In this document: piece after piece, positions 51,118 to 63,382 of the stretch | How the letters are laid out: each line of letters starts with the position of its first letter | Position numbering within the stretch: the stretch's first letter is position 1 | Assembly: GCF_918797505.1 (NCBI RefSeq) | Contig: NC_092793.1 | Location: 45,310,243 to 45,374,242 of the forward strand | DNA length: 64,000 bases | Origin: Bemisia tabaci | Taxonomy: Eukaryota; Arthropoda; Insecta; Hemiptera; Aleyrodidae | Direction of reading: 5' to 3' | Notes under the pieces: model-generated | What the model was told of the DNA's origin: nothing | Databases searched by the model: none | Seen by the model: only the letters and a program-made list of their open reading frames with translations | Position numbers and translations under genes: made by a program

Positions 51118-51582
51118 CAGTGTTCCCAGGCGTACGGATATTTCCGCGCCGCGCGGACATTCCCTATACCCGCGCGGACAGCGTACGGACAAAAACCTTA
51201 TGGGAAAATTTTTCCCTATCTTATTTTGTCCGTACGCTCGCCCGGCCCTGTCCGTGCGTCTGTTTATCCGCTTTTCTTTGCAATATTTATTACTTTTGCG
51301 TAAGTTATTGATACAATGATGTTTAGTATGAAAGCCGGGTATCGTTTGGGAACAAATTAGATACTTTTTGCATTAATTATATTGTATTCTTATCAAAATT
51401 CAGTCATTTCATTTATGTCCGTGCGCCCTCAACAAAACAACAAAACAGCCGGAGCCGGAACCGGAACCGGAAACGGAAACGGAATTCACGGAACACGGAC
51501 GGAGCACGGAGCGGCACGGATATACACGAGCCCATCCGGAGAGCGTACGGACATTTTAAGATAGGAGCACCTGGGAACACTG
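51118..51582. mobile_element. non-autonomous hAT element with perfect 8-bp target duplication
   Basis: Termini CAGTGTTCCCAGG(C/T)G are inverted repeats of hAT type (CAGTG start). The element is flanked by identical ACTGAAAT at 51110-51117 and 51583-51590, the 8-bp duplication expected of hAT transposition. The 465-bp interior is unusually GC-rich, with several CGTACGGAC motifs and a run of CCGGAA-like hexamers near 51450-51485. No transposase. Confidence 0.93.
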
Positions 51583-51590
51583 ACTGAAAT

Positions 51591-54578
51591 CAATTGATTC
51601 AAACTACGAATGAATTCATTCATTGAGGAGAGATTTGCACAATCACCAGATTACCCGAGTGAATTTTAGGGAGCTTTTCCATTGGAAAGAGTCCACAAAT
51701 AGAGAAATTGTTGGATCACAGCACACACAAGAGACTTAATTCAAAAAGTGGTTCGACTCAAGAAGTCTTCACCTTTTGACAAGGAGGTTTTAGATGGCTG
51801 ACATCCAGAGAGTTTCCTTCCTCAGTCGAACTGAAAAGATCTTGCTTGGCATACCAATGGATTCAGTGCAGCTATATTTCGTTACTATTTGATTGGTTGC
51901 TCTTCATGGCCTGAGCACGATTAGCAAATTTCGAGAAAAGCAGGGCTGGCTAAAAGGTGAATTTTTGAGCATTTTTATTTGTACAAGCATTATGTGGTAG
52001 AAATGTTAAATTGTTGTTGATGGATTAGCAATTGCAGAGAGCTTTTGTTTCCTCGTTGGCCAGGAGGATTAGATAGAGACAAAGAAAATTATTCATATTC
52101 TTCCGAATCATCACAGCAAGCGTTGCAGCACCCACACTCACGTAGAGACAACTCAACATCTTCATGAAAACGTACGTAGGAATACCAAAAAATTTACTTC
52201 TTAGCCTCGCTTTTCTCAAAGTTTAATTTTAAGAACTCATCATGCTCAAGAGATTGTAAGGAACATCATGTCAAATAATGATGAAATTTAGCTAGCTCAG
52301 AGTTTTTGGTTTTCCTTTCAAGGTCCATCAACTTGACTAGATGACTGGCGAAAATTTTCAATGAGTCCACCATGTTTCTTACAAAATTTTGAGGATGGAA
52401 CATGTATGGTCGCACTGGATTATTTAATGATTCTAATATCTTTAAGTCATAAAAGCAAACTTGAATAAAATAACAGTAAAATATGTAGCGATGAATGCTT
52501 TCAATAATAAACTATAGAGCCACAGTTAGAAAATATCTCTTTCATTTTTTTAAATGATTTGTTACGTACTAAATTAAAACAAATTATAAAAGAAATAGGT
52601 AACACCTAGTGAGTAACTTAACAATAAAAATTGTTCAAATCCCCTGAAAAAATAATGACAAGTCTTCTGGAGAAGAACATTCTTCTATTTCCTTTTCTCC
52701 TTCATGTTCAGCCCAATTAGACATCAATAGCAGTGGATTAAATAGAACGAAACCATGTCACATTCTGGAATAGAATGAGTAAAGGGTGGCTTTGAGATTT
52801 ACTAACTGCAAATTATCTCTGATCATAACTGTAAAGCTGAGAAAAAATATTTTGCATGGCAAAAAAAATGGTGTTGAGCTTCATCCCCAACTTTGATTTT
52901 ACAGAGCAGAGGTGTTGATCTTCAAACCTCTGTTTCTTCATTTCATTTTTTAAATAATTTTGAATTATTTCTGTTAGCCTTGGTCCACTTCAACATTGTC
53001 AAAATTAAGTCACTCATAATGGGGCATTCAAGTCCTTTGAAACGCAAATTTTCCGATTTTAGGATTCCCTATTCCCCTCCCATTTCAATTCAATCTATTC
53101 TCTATTGACCAATTTTGCAGCTTTGGGGAATCCCCCCCCCCCCCCCCAATTTTCACCAGTTTTTTAAGGAAATATAACCTGAAAGCATTGTTTTACAAAT
53201 AGGTTGTTACATACTACTGGGTTTCAACCTGCCTCCTACCAGTAACACACACAGCAATGCAGACCCAAACAACCCTTTACCCTGAAGACACTACATCATA
53301 TGACAACTTTTTCATGATGAATACAAAAATCATGTATATACCTTGCCTACTTCGAACTGCTAGCTCAGTGTTGTAATCATATTTCTCAAAATCATTGATG
53401 TCAAGGAAGCATTTGTGAGTAAAAAGTCAGGGAACAACTGTAAGTATAATAATATGTCAACCTTAGCGGATCTGAACGTAATCAAATTACAAAACTGTGA
53501 GAATAACTGTGACTAATCACTTACTGATTTCTTATACTAAGTGGTTTCCATGGAATGGTCACTAATAAATGCAATTCATAAACCTACCAATTTAAATTCC
53601 ATACGTCTCCAAAAAGCTCAGAGATCAATTCATGATCAGTTATCTGGTAACACTTCAATAAATACATGCTGGCATTGCTTGCTAAATCACTGACATCGAA
53701 GTTCACAAGCGACCAAAAAAACACTCAGATGAGCAAACTGCAGTGGACAATCAAACAAGCACTTACAAATTTCAGCAGAGATAGTGCTTGCACCAACGTA
53801 GATCCACAAAAAAACTAAAATACAACTTAAACAACAGCCTTCAGAACCTAATATACAGGAAGTTTGACAATTTCGTTGAAAATCATTAACCTTCTCAGTC
53901 TTCGCTTATTTCTCTGATAGCCTAAAACACAAACGTATAATAATGTTAAAATCCTCGGTTTAAAATGAATTAAATTAACATTAAGTTCACTTTTTCCACT
54001 GTAAAGGAAAAGCAAGAGTAACAGAAATAATCTCCTCCTGGTATTCTATTAGCTGAATATTTTTACCACTTGCCGGTGAAAGAAATAAGAGTAAAACTAT
54101 TGCCTTTCTACGATTTTACCTTTTAAAAGCTTTAGTAATTGAGAAAATCTTTGCCAGAATGTCTCAGCGCTAACATTGAAGACCTGAAATAAATTAACGT
54201 AACTAATCATTTTACAGTCCTCAAAAATATTATGTCCACTTTTTTAACATTTTCATCGAACAATCAGCATTTAAAAAAGTCATAACATCGACTAAAAAGG
54301 TCAGCAAAATCCACTTGCAACGAGTGACGCTATTGATAAAATGTGGAAAATAACTAAAAAAAAAAAAAGGAAATATCACGAGTTACAAAAAAATTGTGAA
54401 AGATCTTGCTTCGAATTCACTAGCTAAACTTAGCTATTTCCTATCACAATCGAAACGATCTGGAAAAACAAATGCTAAATAAATATACTTAGGATCAGGG
54501 GCTTGAATGGATTGAAAATCCAAGGCACTTCTAATTGTACAAATGTTTGAAAAAAATATTCCTAGAACTTCAAAAAGC
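51591..54578. other. intergenic DNA and possible SLC35F6 3' UTR
   Basis: AT-rich, with a run of 16 C at 53132-53147 and no recognisable gene. The part just below 54579 should be the 3' UTR of the minus-strand transporter gene, but no clear poly(A) signal on that strand could be picked. Confidence 0.5.
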
Positions 54579-57500
54579 CTAAGGGGTGGGTTGGTCAGGC
54601 GGAGTGACAATAATTGGAGTTTCATCATTTTCTTCCTCCGATCGGCTCGATCTGAGACTCGAGTATAGAGATGCAGGTCGGATGTTATTATATGCAGCAG
54701 TGCCAAAAATCAACAATGCAAATCCTAGGAGCTGTAAAAATAGATAAAAATATTTTATTATTTGTTTAATACTACAGGAAAAAATTCACAGAGAGTTGAA
54801 ATATTTCCTTTAGAATACTGAAACATGTACCAACTCATGAAAAGTTCTCCTCAGGTTGACATATGTGGACACAAAATTAAAAATTTGACCTACTTGGCAA
54901 GAGCATTTCTCTACAGAGACACTAGTCTCAAAGAATATTTTTGAAAGCATGATGGAAAAGTTTTGTACAGTATAAATGATAAAAGTCTTCCTAAAGTTCA
55001 TTTACAATTGGTCTGAAAACTCCCACAGTTACCAGTGAGGGTTGTTTTAGTGTAACTACTTCTTTAGAATCTTTTTGATGGCTTGCCAAACACTGTAGTG
55101 CATCCTTACTTAGTGCACGAAAAACTTAGCCTTACATTTATTGAGAATAATGATAATACCTGTAGCGGATGATACTTCTGCCAATTGAGCTGTAAAGAGA
55201 CAATCCAGACAAACAGGGTGCGAACAGAGTCAAGAATCATCCTGGTGGTTGCAGACATTTCTTTTGTTACGCTAATACCAGCATAATTAAAAAATGCAAT
55301 GCTCACAATGGTTCCTAAAAAAAAAAAAAAAAGTATGATTGACACAATTAAAACATGCTTGCAAGCTTTGCACATAAATGTAAGGTACAAAATAGAAAAC
55401 AATTTGGGACCTAAAGTGCAAAAGAGTGGAAGAGGGTGCTTCACATCCTTTCTGAACTATTTATTTGAGAATCACAGAGAGGTTAGTGAGAGACAGCTCA
55501 ACAACCTACCATGTCAAAATGAATGTTGAGCTTCCCCATGATAAATCACAGCTGACGACTTAGAAAATTAAAGTCACTGATTTGAAGGATGTCAACACTT
55601 TGTGATTTGATTGCTCAGTTTTTGCGAGGACTTCTCTTATTATTCAAAAATTTTCTCTAAAGAGAGGGTCCAATCAAAAGTAACTTGTGTCGCTTCTCAT
55701 TTTTATAAATATACTGCTTCATTTAAAAACACATCTGCTATTATGTTAATTGAATTGAAATTCCGTGGGTGTAGGTTTTGAGGTAAGATAAATAATCGGT
55801 TTACATTTTGCACACAATTCTGACTCCCAGGATCAAACCTTCATGAAAGTAAATTCTTAAAAGAGAACATCAGCTATGACAGATAAAATGGGACTTAATA
55901 ATACCTAGAATAGAGTAGATTATCAGTGGATTGTTCCTCATTTGGGCCAAAGCATCAGGAAGGTCCTCTATTACGTGGTGCGCATTGTTAGAGAACGGAG
56001 GATTCACTGGTATGTAGTAAAAGGGGTACAGTAGCGACCCAAGGATCACAAATCCAAATACACCTGCAACGATTAATCAACATGTCAAAAATTCACTCAA
56101 GCAAGCAAAAAAAGGACACCTACTCTCAATATTGATGACAAGTGAGGTCATTTGGACCGAGTTTAACAGAAAGGAACCAAGCCACATCAGCTATTGCCAA
56201 ATTTAACGAGGCAATTTAATTTTTTACAAAAGAAGGTTTGTGCGGATTCCTTTGAAAATTTCAGGGAATTTGCTTTGTACTGTGCAGAAAATTCACTGAA
56301 ATTTGCACGAAAATCCGCACAACTGTTTTCATGGAAAAAATTAAATCGTCTGGTTAAATTTGGCAATAGCTGATGTGGCTTGGTTCCTTTCTGCTTAACG
56401 CGGTCCATTTATCACTAGTTATTATGAAAGGACATCTCAGTACCAAACTAATTAGCCAAGCCATGTTTTCTATTCTAAACCTGGTTTCTTCTTAGGAGAT
56501 TTCAACTAAACTCGATTTTTTTCTTCTTCATAGTGTATGAACATGATACAAATAGCTTTGAAGCCAAGAGATTTATTATTTATTGCCCCCTTTAAAGTTG
56601 ATCTAATATTTAGAACTGTTAGTTTCCATCGGCTCTAAGTATTTTGATGTATGAATTCGGCATCAAAAAAATATATTCTCTTCAATAGAAAGATTGTTGA
56701 TGGCAAAAATGATGATTCACCTTCCCATCCAACAGCTTGAAGAGGAGGAATATCCTTACTGACAACAAACTTTTCCTCGTAAACCATCTGCACAGCTTGG
56801 ATGATGGTTGCCATAAGGATCAGCATATCACCTGAAATGACGCAAATTATTGAAAGCTCAGTCTGAGAACAGGAAGAGATAGAACAGTTAAGCATGTGAA
56901 ATGGTCTAAAAAATAGCAAACCCACTGGTCTTGAACTCTGCCCATTAGTCAAAAATTTATCTTTATCAGCTGCGATTATTGAATAGGAAATGCAAGAGGA
57001 ACAGCGGTAACAACATTAAAATACATACCAGAACCATTAATGACATATTATTTTAGGATCAAGGAGCAGCATCAGGAATTTTCTGAAAAATAACTTACAC
57101 ACGTTTTTAGTTCTCCATCTTTCCTGATTATGTTATATTATATATAAGCTTATAGTATAGATATATAAAAGCTTAGTTAACACCACCTTATTGTTAGTTT
57201 TTTTTCAAATTTTGAACTAATTACACCACAAAGCAGCAAAAATATTTGCTTACATCACTTCTTAGAATTGTATGTTTCAAACAGTTAGGGCTTATCAAAT
57301 ACTTCAAAGTCAAAATTGTTCTGTTTTTGTTTTATTTTCATCTGAATCTTTTTTTATTCATAATTTTTTTTTGGGGGGGGGGGGGAGTGTGGAATTAGTT
57401 ACTGATTTCCACCATTTCTTGGTGCAAAAACTAAACAGACTGATAATATAAATAATGTACAAGTTTCCATGATAACAATGAGCAGAGACAAAGACGGAGA

Positions 57501-60500
57501 CTTGAGAGTTGAATGGAGAACTTTCTTTAAGGCATCAGGATTCCAATTTCCTGAAGTTCTTGTGGAACTTTAGAAATTGGAGTTTTCGATAAAATTATGA
57601 AACTATTCTATCAGACTCTTAAAGAGGGGAAAATCTTACCATTTGCTATCGGACCCCCTAATACCCGACTTCATTTGCCCTAAAAGAAATGAAATAGGAG
57701 TTTATCATACACAGTTTAGGGTGTCCCAAAAAAAGGTCGACCCTCAAAAAGTTACGTTATCTGGTTAAGAAAGTGTTCCATTTGGCTAGAAAACACTTTT
57801 GGCTTAGTTTCAGATTTTTTGGTGAAGTTTTACTGTTGAAATTTTGTTTTGTATGTATTTTAATGTTTCGGTGTCAAATATTTTTTCCAGTAGACTTTTT
57901 CCTGCGTCCTTTGCAGATCGCAAAAAAATATTCAATGGATATTCAAGCCCGAAGTTGCATTTTTAAGTTAGTTCAGAGATTTTCCAAATTTCTGGCTCTG
58001 ATATCAAAACTATAATTTTTTGTCAAACCTGTACTGTTAGAAGTCAACTTCCTTTGGCCTATACAATGCTAACAGTATTTCTCTGAAATTTAAAAAAATA
58101 ATCAATTTTCGCCGAAATGTATCTATGCTTCTGAACAGCGTTTTCGGTCAAGTTTCCGAATTTTTAGAAAATACTTCCGCATCCTGCACTCTCAAATGTG
58201 TAGTTTATATCAAAAGTAATCTATTAGAAGTCAACTACCTTAAGTTTTTACAAGGATAGAAATATTCTTTCAATCTTTAAAAAATCAATCAACTCGCTGA
58301 AATGTATTCCATTTATGCCTAAACAACGTTTTCGGCCAAGTTTCCAAGATTCCAAATTTATAAAAAATACTTGCGCGTCTTGCACCGCAAAATGTTCAAT
58401 TTACATCCAAAGGTGTGTGTAAGGAGTGTACTATTTCAAATTTACGGGGCTCTAGCGTGACTGCTTCATTCCTTAAAAAAAATCATCAAATCGTCAAATT
58501 CTCAATTATCGGGATCGCAAATTTCACATATGTGCGATGCAGCATAAAAATCTGAAACTTGGCCAAAAGTGCTTTCAAACCCAATGGAACAACTTTTTAA
58601 CCAGAAAACGTAACTTTTCGAGGGTCGACCTTTTTCTGGAACACCCTAATAGACATCCTGTGCATTTTTTAAAGATTTTATACACATAAATATTGTAGTA
58701 CCTGTGATTATTCCATTTAGGTCAGATATTTGATCAGCTGGGCTTTTTTCCTTAATGAGTATGTAGTCGGAGTATCCTACGGTGACTAGACCAATAATGA
58801 CGCCAAAAATTCCCACCCATTCATGGGTTTTTATCTTCTTTTCTAGGAATGCCACCGACAACAATGCGGTGAAAATAATAATAGCACCTGGAAAAGGAGG
58901 GAATAAATATCTGAGATGGGGAAATTTGACAATTAAAAAAGACTAAATCTATTGATGATTTTAAAGAAGTTCAAGGACGGAGAGTGACCTTTCACTAAAA
59001 TTTGAAAGTCTTGGTAATTTCATAAAATCAAGGATGAAATAAAATGTCAAATCTGAGCTGGAGAGATTTTAAGATATTTTTGATCATATATTATGTATAT
59101 ATTCCAGGATAAAGAATATTACATGCAAGTGTGTCAATGAACCACGACTAGAAGTTATCATGATACTTGGGCTTTTATTGCATACATGTCACAAAGAGGT
59201 TCATTTAATATAGAAATTGCAATTACATAGGGCACACAAAATACTTAAGTTCGACAGTAAAAGGGCAACACTGATTACATGCATCATGAATGCATACTTT
59301 TAAGATTGTCCCAAATCTGCCTTCCTTCAAGAATCTCATGATAAGGTTAGCAACAATGATGATAAATGTTTGATCTATGATTGCCTAGCATGCACCTAAT
59401 GAGTGATTGTCATACTAACCTCTTAACATTTGGAAACTTGAGGGGTAAGTAAGGTTTAGGCCTACATACATTAAAGATGTGCCTAGCATGTCACACACTG
59501 CTGGTGGTACAAATAACAATGGATTGAAGTGAGTGTTTCCACGCACTATGTCACTTTCAATCTCAGAGCCATCCTAGAACAACACAGACATCCTCATTAA
59601 GACTAAGGTGTGACACTTGCAAAAATGATTTGCAGAATAATGAGCTATATACCTACTATAAATAAAATATAAATACTTATAAATAATGAGTCAATAAACA
59701 ATGAGATGGTCAATTCGCAGTATTTAGAGAGTAGAGGAGGGTTCCCAAATGAGGCAATGACACCAAATTTTTGCAGGGTTGTAGTACATTTTCCCTCGGT
59801 AAAATCTTGTGAAAAAGCTAAAGAGCTCATCAAAAAGTTGAAAAAAAATCATTTCTTAAGGGAGAAAAAATTAATCAAAATCCGACAAATCAACAACTCA
59901 AATTTACCAGAATACTGTTTTTTAATAGTCCGATCAGTTCTCTTAATGGACCTTTGTAAAATAGTGGCGGTAGAACATTTTTGTTAGGTCATCTCCTGGA
60001 AATGTGCATATAAAGTGGGCTTGGTAAAAAATAAGCACCTCTGTTTGCAATGTTGTAAGTCTCTAATAAAAATTATTTTTCTAAAATAAAACCAACTAAC
60101 AGTTTCTTGTGACATTTTTTGAAAATTTTATTCACTCATTCAAAAATGTTCACAGAAAATTTCAAGGAAATATTTGGGTTGGTTGCCATTTAAAACATGG
60201 AGCGTAAATGAAGGTCTTGAGACATATGGAGAAATGCTTTTATCCACTTAGAACTTCAATGTTCCAATATTGTCATGATGATTATTACCACACATAAGTA
60301 CTTACATTTCTGCTTCTGTAGTAAACGTAAAATATCTTAAACACAACGAGGCAAGCCAATTCTCCAAGAAACATTGAGCAGCCTTGTACAAATGGGTGAG
60401 AGAATTTCCGAATCACTCCATCAGATCCTGCAGCCGACATTCTGTCTGCCCACCTGGAAACAGACAGACCGCAATTAAATGACACAATAAATAATTTCTT

Positions 60501-61936
60501 ATGACGGCAAATAATTTAACAAGAGGTCTCTCTATCCTTAACAAGCATATAAAAAAGCACACAATAAAAATTACAATACGTAGGATCAGAAAAATCCTAA
60601 TAAGATAAACATTTTCCAATACTTGGACCCTCCAGCATCTTCATACACTGGCCTTTCAAAGTTATATTGCATACCTCCAACTGTCAGCATATTGGACATT
60701 TAAAAAATCAGCAAATAGAAGATCCTTAATTCTACAGTGGAATATAATGTAGAATGAAGAAATTACAAGGCCTTGTCTCCACGAGACGTCTTCGAGAGAT
60801 TTGCCCCAGGGTCAGGTTCTGGGATGAAACGTTGGAGATTTTTCACAAACATCAATTAGATAATAAACAAGCGATTCCCAATTTTTGTTATCTTGAGAAT
60901 AAATGTTCAGGAATGTGACCTGCTATGAACAACTATGGCTAATGATCCCAAACAGAACCTAACGTGACTAGAGGGGATTGGAGCTTGCACTGAATTGTTA
61001 AAATAGTTCAGTGTGAGACCTGTTGAGGAACAGGTTATATTCTAAGTTATACATAGCCGGTGTGAGGTCTAATGGGACGTGTGCAAAGACATCGAATTGT
61101 GTAGACCAAGCATGCAGCTTGGATAAATACAGGCAAAGCGCGACACGTTTCTCAGAACTCCATGATGGGCGGGTGGGGGGGGAGAGCGTGTGTCCCAAGC
61201 ACTTGAAGAGACTTCAGAGAAGCAATGGAGAATTCATTTACGTGCTCACTAATATAAATAACTCTTTTAGGGTCCATTTTCGGACAAAATTCCGAGGGAC
61301 AGATGGTGTAGAGCATATGATTTTACACGCGAGTTGCAAAGTTTCACTATAGGTACCAAACTAAATAATTACCGAACAAGAAAAAGCCTCAGAATCCGTC
61401 AAAATTCACTGAGGCTGCTACTAAGCATGCACAATTGGGACACATGAACTCATCGATGTGAGGTTGGTGTGCCATGCTAATTTTTAAAAGTTGTCACACC
61501 TTCTATGACACAGCATGACAGTCTACGCGATTCAATGTTCTTTGACGCGTACAAAAGTAAATTTAAGGTAAATTAAAATTTATATTCATAAAAAGGTTTC
61601 AAATAAATTATTTTAACATTATGCAAGGTTTGAATCTAACAAATTAACTAATTCAAATGACTTTTGTTCTAAATAATAGAGATGATTCATCTTTGGTAAT
61701 CGAGTGTTTACAAGTACAAGGGCTGCGTGAGGATTCTAGTATGGATAAATAAATACTAGATTAAAACCAGTGCCAAACCTTACTGTATAAAATTAGAAAT
61801 GTAATACCACGGTTGGAGATACATCTGGTTGAAGTAAACATAATAACAGAAACCCTTACGCTGTGGTGAGAGTATTAATTGATCCAGTGGCCACCATAAC
61901 AACAGCTAGGACAATTTGATAATGTGTCCATGCCAT
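54579..61936 (-). CDS. SLC35F6: SLC35F6-like membrane transporter
   Basis: Drug/metabolite-transporter superfamily carrier; human SLC35F6 is a multi-pass lysosomal/mitochondria-associated protein of 371 aa with an unsettled substrate. Eight exons in minus-strand order: 61936-61860, 60453-60306, 59573-59420, 58887-58702, 56831-56721, 56063-55905, 55314-55160, 54731-54579; they sum to 1143 nt, 380 aa plus stop, all in phase. The start MAWTHYQ is preceded by an in-frame TAA five codons upstream. Family landmarks: GSINTL in TM1; FVQGCSMFLGELACLVVF; NPLLFVPPAVCDMLGTSLMY; SSFQMLRGAIIIFTALLSVA; ATIIQAVQMVYEEKFV; FGFVILGSLLYPFYYIP; NYAGISVTKEMSATTRMILD. About ten hydrophobic segments are expected. 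The C-terminal tail is short, acidic and Pro-rich. It converges with fl(2)d and diverges from the RSF1-like gene. Introns carry two MITEs. Confidence 0.95.
56153..56407. mobile_element. 255-bp MITE, TGGACCG termini, SLC35F6 intron
   Basis: The ends TGGACCGMGTTWARCAGAAA are inverted repeats and the arms run about 60 bp through CATCAGCTATTGCCAAATTT. The core (AAATTCACTGAAATTT, then a GGAAAAAATTAAAT stretch) is shared with the 251-bp element at 6413-6663, although the terminal sequences differ. Confidence 0.8.
57373..57385. repeat. poly(G) tract, 13 G
   Basis: Homopolymer run following a T-rich stretch inside the same SLC35F6 intron as the mariner-type MITE. Confidence 0.95.
57719..58646. mobile_element. 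928-bp mariner-type MITE with TA target duplication, SLC35F6 intron
   Basis: Ends GGGTGTYCCARAAAAAGGTC are inverted repeats, flanked by TA at 57717-57718 and 58647-58648. Termini and duplication fit Tc1/mariner. Inside, a unit of about 190 bp recurs (AGAAGTCAACT near 58038 and 58227; ACGTTTTCGGYCAAGTTTCC-type motif near 58140 and 58330). No intact transposase, so non-autonomous. Confidence 0.88.
60454..61859 (-). other. SLC35F6: first intron of SLC35F6
   Basis: 1.4 kb intron with no recognised gene or clear element. ORFs such as 61023-61352 have no supporting features. Confidence 0.6.
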
Positions 61937-63228
61937 TGTGCTGAGATGTTAGGTCAATTTTTCAACGAAAATCCAAGAGGTTTTGAAGGCACAATCACCG
62001 ATCGAACTAATGAGAGAAACTCCGAAACAATAAAACTTCGAGCGCAGAAGTCAGCAATAGATACAAAACAAAACAACAGAATTCCACAGCAGCTATTCAG
62101 CTAACAGCTGACGCTGAGGCTGACGAGAGTGCAAAAGTTGATAAGAGGTATCGCAATCATGGAGGGGAAGGGCCGGGTGATGGGAGGGGGAGGGAGAGAA
62201 AAGGCATAATGAAGAGGATAGGGAGTTGGCTGTTCGCCATCTTGAAAAATTGTATGACGTCAATTACGTCAATATGTACATGGAAACCAAAATTATGAGT
62301 AGAATCAGCGAACTGGCCATATTTATAGTGTATTTTCCGAAAAAATTTCAGAGTGTAATTTTTTAAGGCTAATATCATTTGCAGAGAGCGATGAAAAATT
62401 TCCACCATCACCTGCACAAGATTGGTGGCCGCCTTTTTTTTTCGGTAAAATTGGTAAAAATTGACCCGATGTAATGAAAATCCGAAATTCAGAAAATCAG
62501 AAATTGTAATGTCCTAAAGTTATATGAAAATGGGACGTAAGAATTTCTTGCCCTCCTGAGGCAACTCCTCCCCCTCAGCTCATGCAGCATGCCCCAAAAT
62601 TAGTGGCGTGGTGGGGGGGGGGGGGGGCTAAGGAATTTTCACAGTATAGGAATAAAGAAAAAGTGATTCCAATTGAATAATTTCTCAAATGCAGAATTTG
62701 TTTAATTACTCAAAAACCTATATTTCAGAGGAAAAGAAGGAAAAAAGTGATGTTTCACCGTATCAACCGAAAATTGTGTCACTTTTTTCCAAATTATGCT
62801 ATTCTTGGCAAGACTTCTCTAGACTTCTCTCCCCTCTCTGCCCCAAGTTTTAGCCTACACGACGCGACGCTTCTGTCCATTTATTGGCTCTTGAGAGTAG
62901 GAGCCGCAATAAACATTTCCCAAGGAGAAAACATATTAAAATGAAAAATTGAAAAAACTGCATTTGTGGTTATCACTTTTTTTTATCAAAAGAAAAGCTG
63001 AGACAAGAAAAGTGATAAACTTTTTGAAAAGTCCCGCTATTTGGAAAGAGGGGGCACGTTAGGTGTTTGCCATCGGTAGTGCTTCTCTCTAACGACTGTT
63101 TTGAGAACTCTGAGATATAACCTCCTCTCTCCTCTCCTCTTGTCAAAAAGTTAGGCTGTTGTTTTCGGCAGCAGCTCGGTTGTGATTCCGGTATTTACTG
63201 TCGAAAAATTAAATAATAATGGTGAAAA
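61937..63228. promoter_or_regulatory. divergent promoter interval SLC35F6 / RSF1-like
   Basis: 1.3 kb between two head-to-head start codons, so both 5' UTRs and promoters must lie here, unless noncoding first exons lie elsewhere. Visible elements: a YY1/Pho-like GCCATCTTG at 62235-62243, a perfect CRE palindrome TGACGTCA at 62255-62262, a second half-site TACGTCAAT just after it, a G-rich stretch at 62160-62200, a run of 15 G at 62613-62627, and ATTGG (inverted CCAAT) at 62882-62886. Transcription starts are not resolvable by eye. Confidence 0.65.
62255..62262. promoter_or_regulatory. CRE/ATF palindrome TGACGTCA
   Basis: Exact consensus CREB/ATF site about 320 bp upstream of the SLC35F6 start codon, with a partial second copy 2 bp away. 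By position it is more likely part of the SLC35F6 promoter. Confidence 0.6.
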
Positions 63229-63382
63229 ATGGCGTCGGCTGGTGAAACTTTGTGTTCTAATTGTAATGAGGATCCAAATTTCGCCATAATTTGTTCATTC
63301 TTCGAAAGGTTCGGGGAAAAATGTGGCTTAGTTCAACCTTCGTTTGAGGAGCTTCAGGAGATGTTGGAAAACACAGATGAAG
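63229..63382 (+). CDS. RSF1: RSF1-like remodeling and spacing factor, first coding exon (3'-partial)
   Basis: RSF1 is the histone-chaperone subunit that pairs with ISWI (SNF2H) to space nucleosomes; the fly homolog works with H2Av. The exon codes for 51 aa ending at a GTAGGT donor. The start is fixed by an in-frame TGA at 63223-63225 and an AAAATGG context. The segment [15 protein letters not shown] matches the RSF1 N-terminus (PNFAVVCSFLERYG in human), and [13 protein letters not shown] fits the following helix. The next exon, which should begin the VP.EL..LH.KL part of the DDT/WHIM-like domain, is not found before the window ends, so DDT, PHD and the rest are outside. Identity rests on about 40 residues. 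Confidence 0.8.

Noticed and set aside
59706..59987. 93-codon ORF antisense to SLC35F6
   Set aside because: Lies in an intron, no recognisable motif, AT-rich chance ORF.
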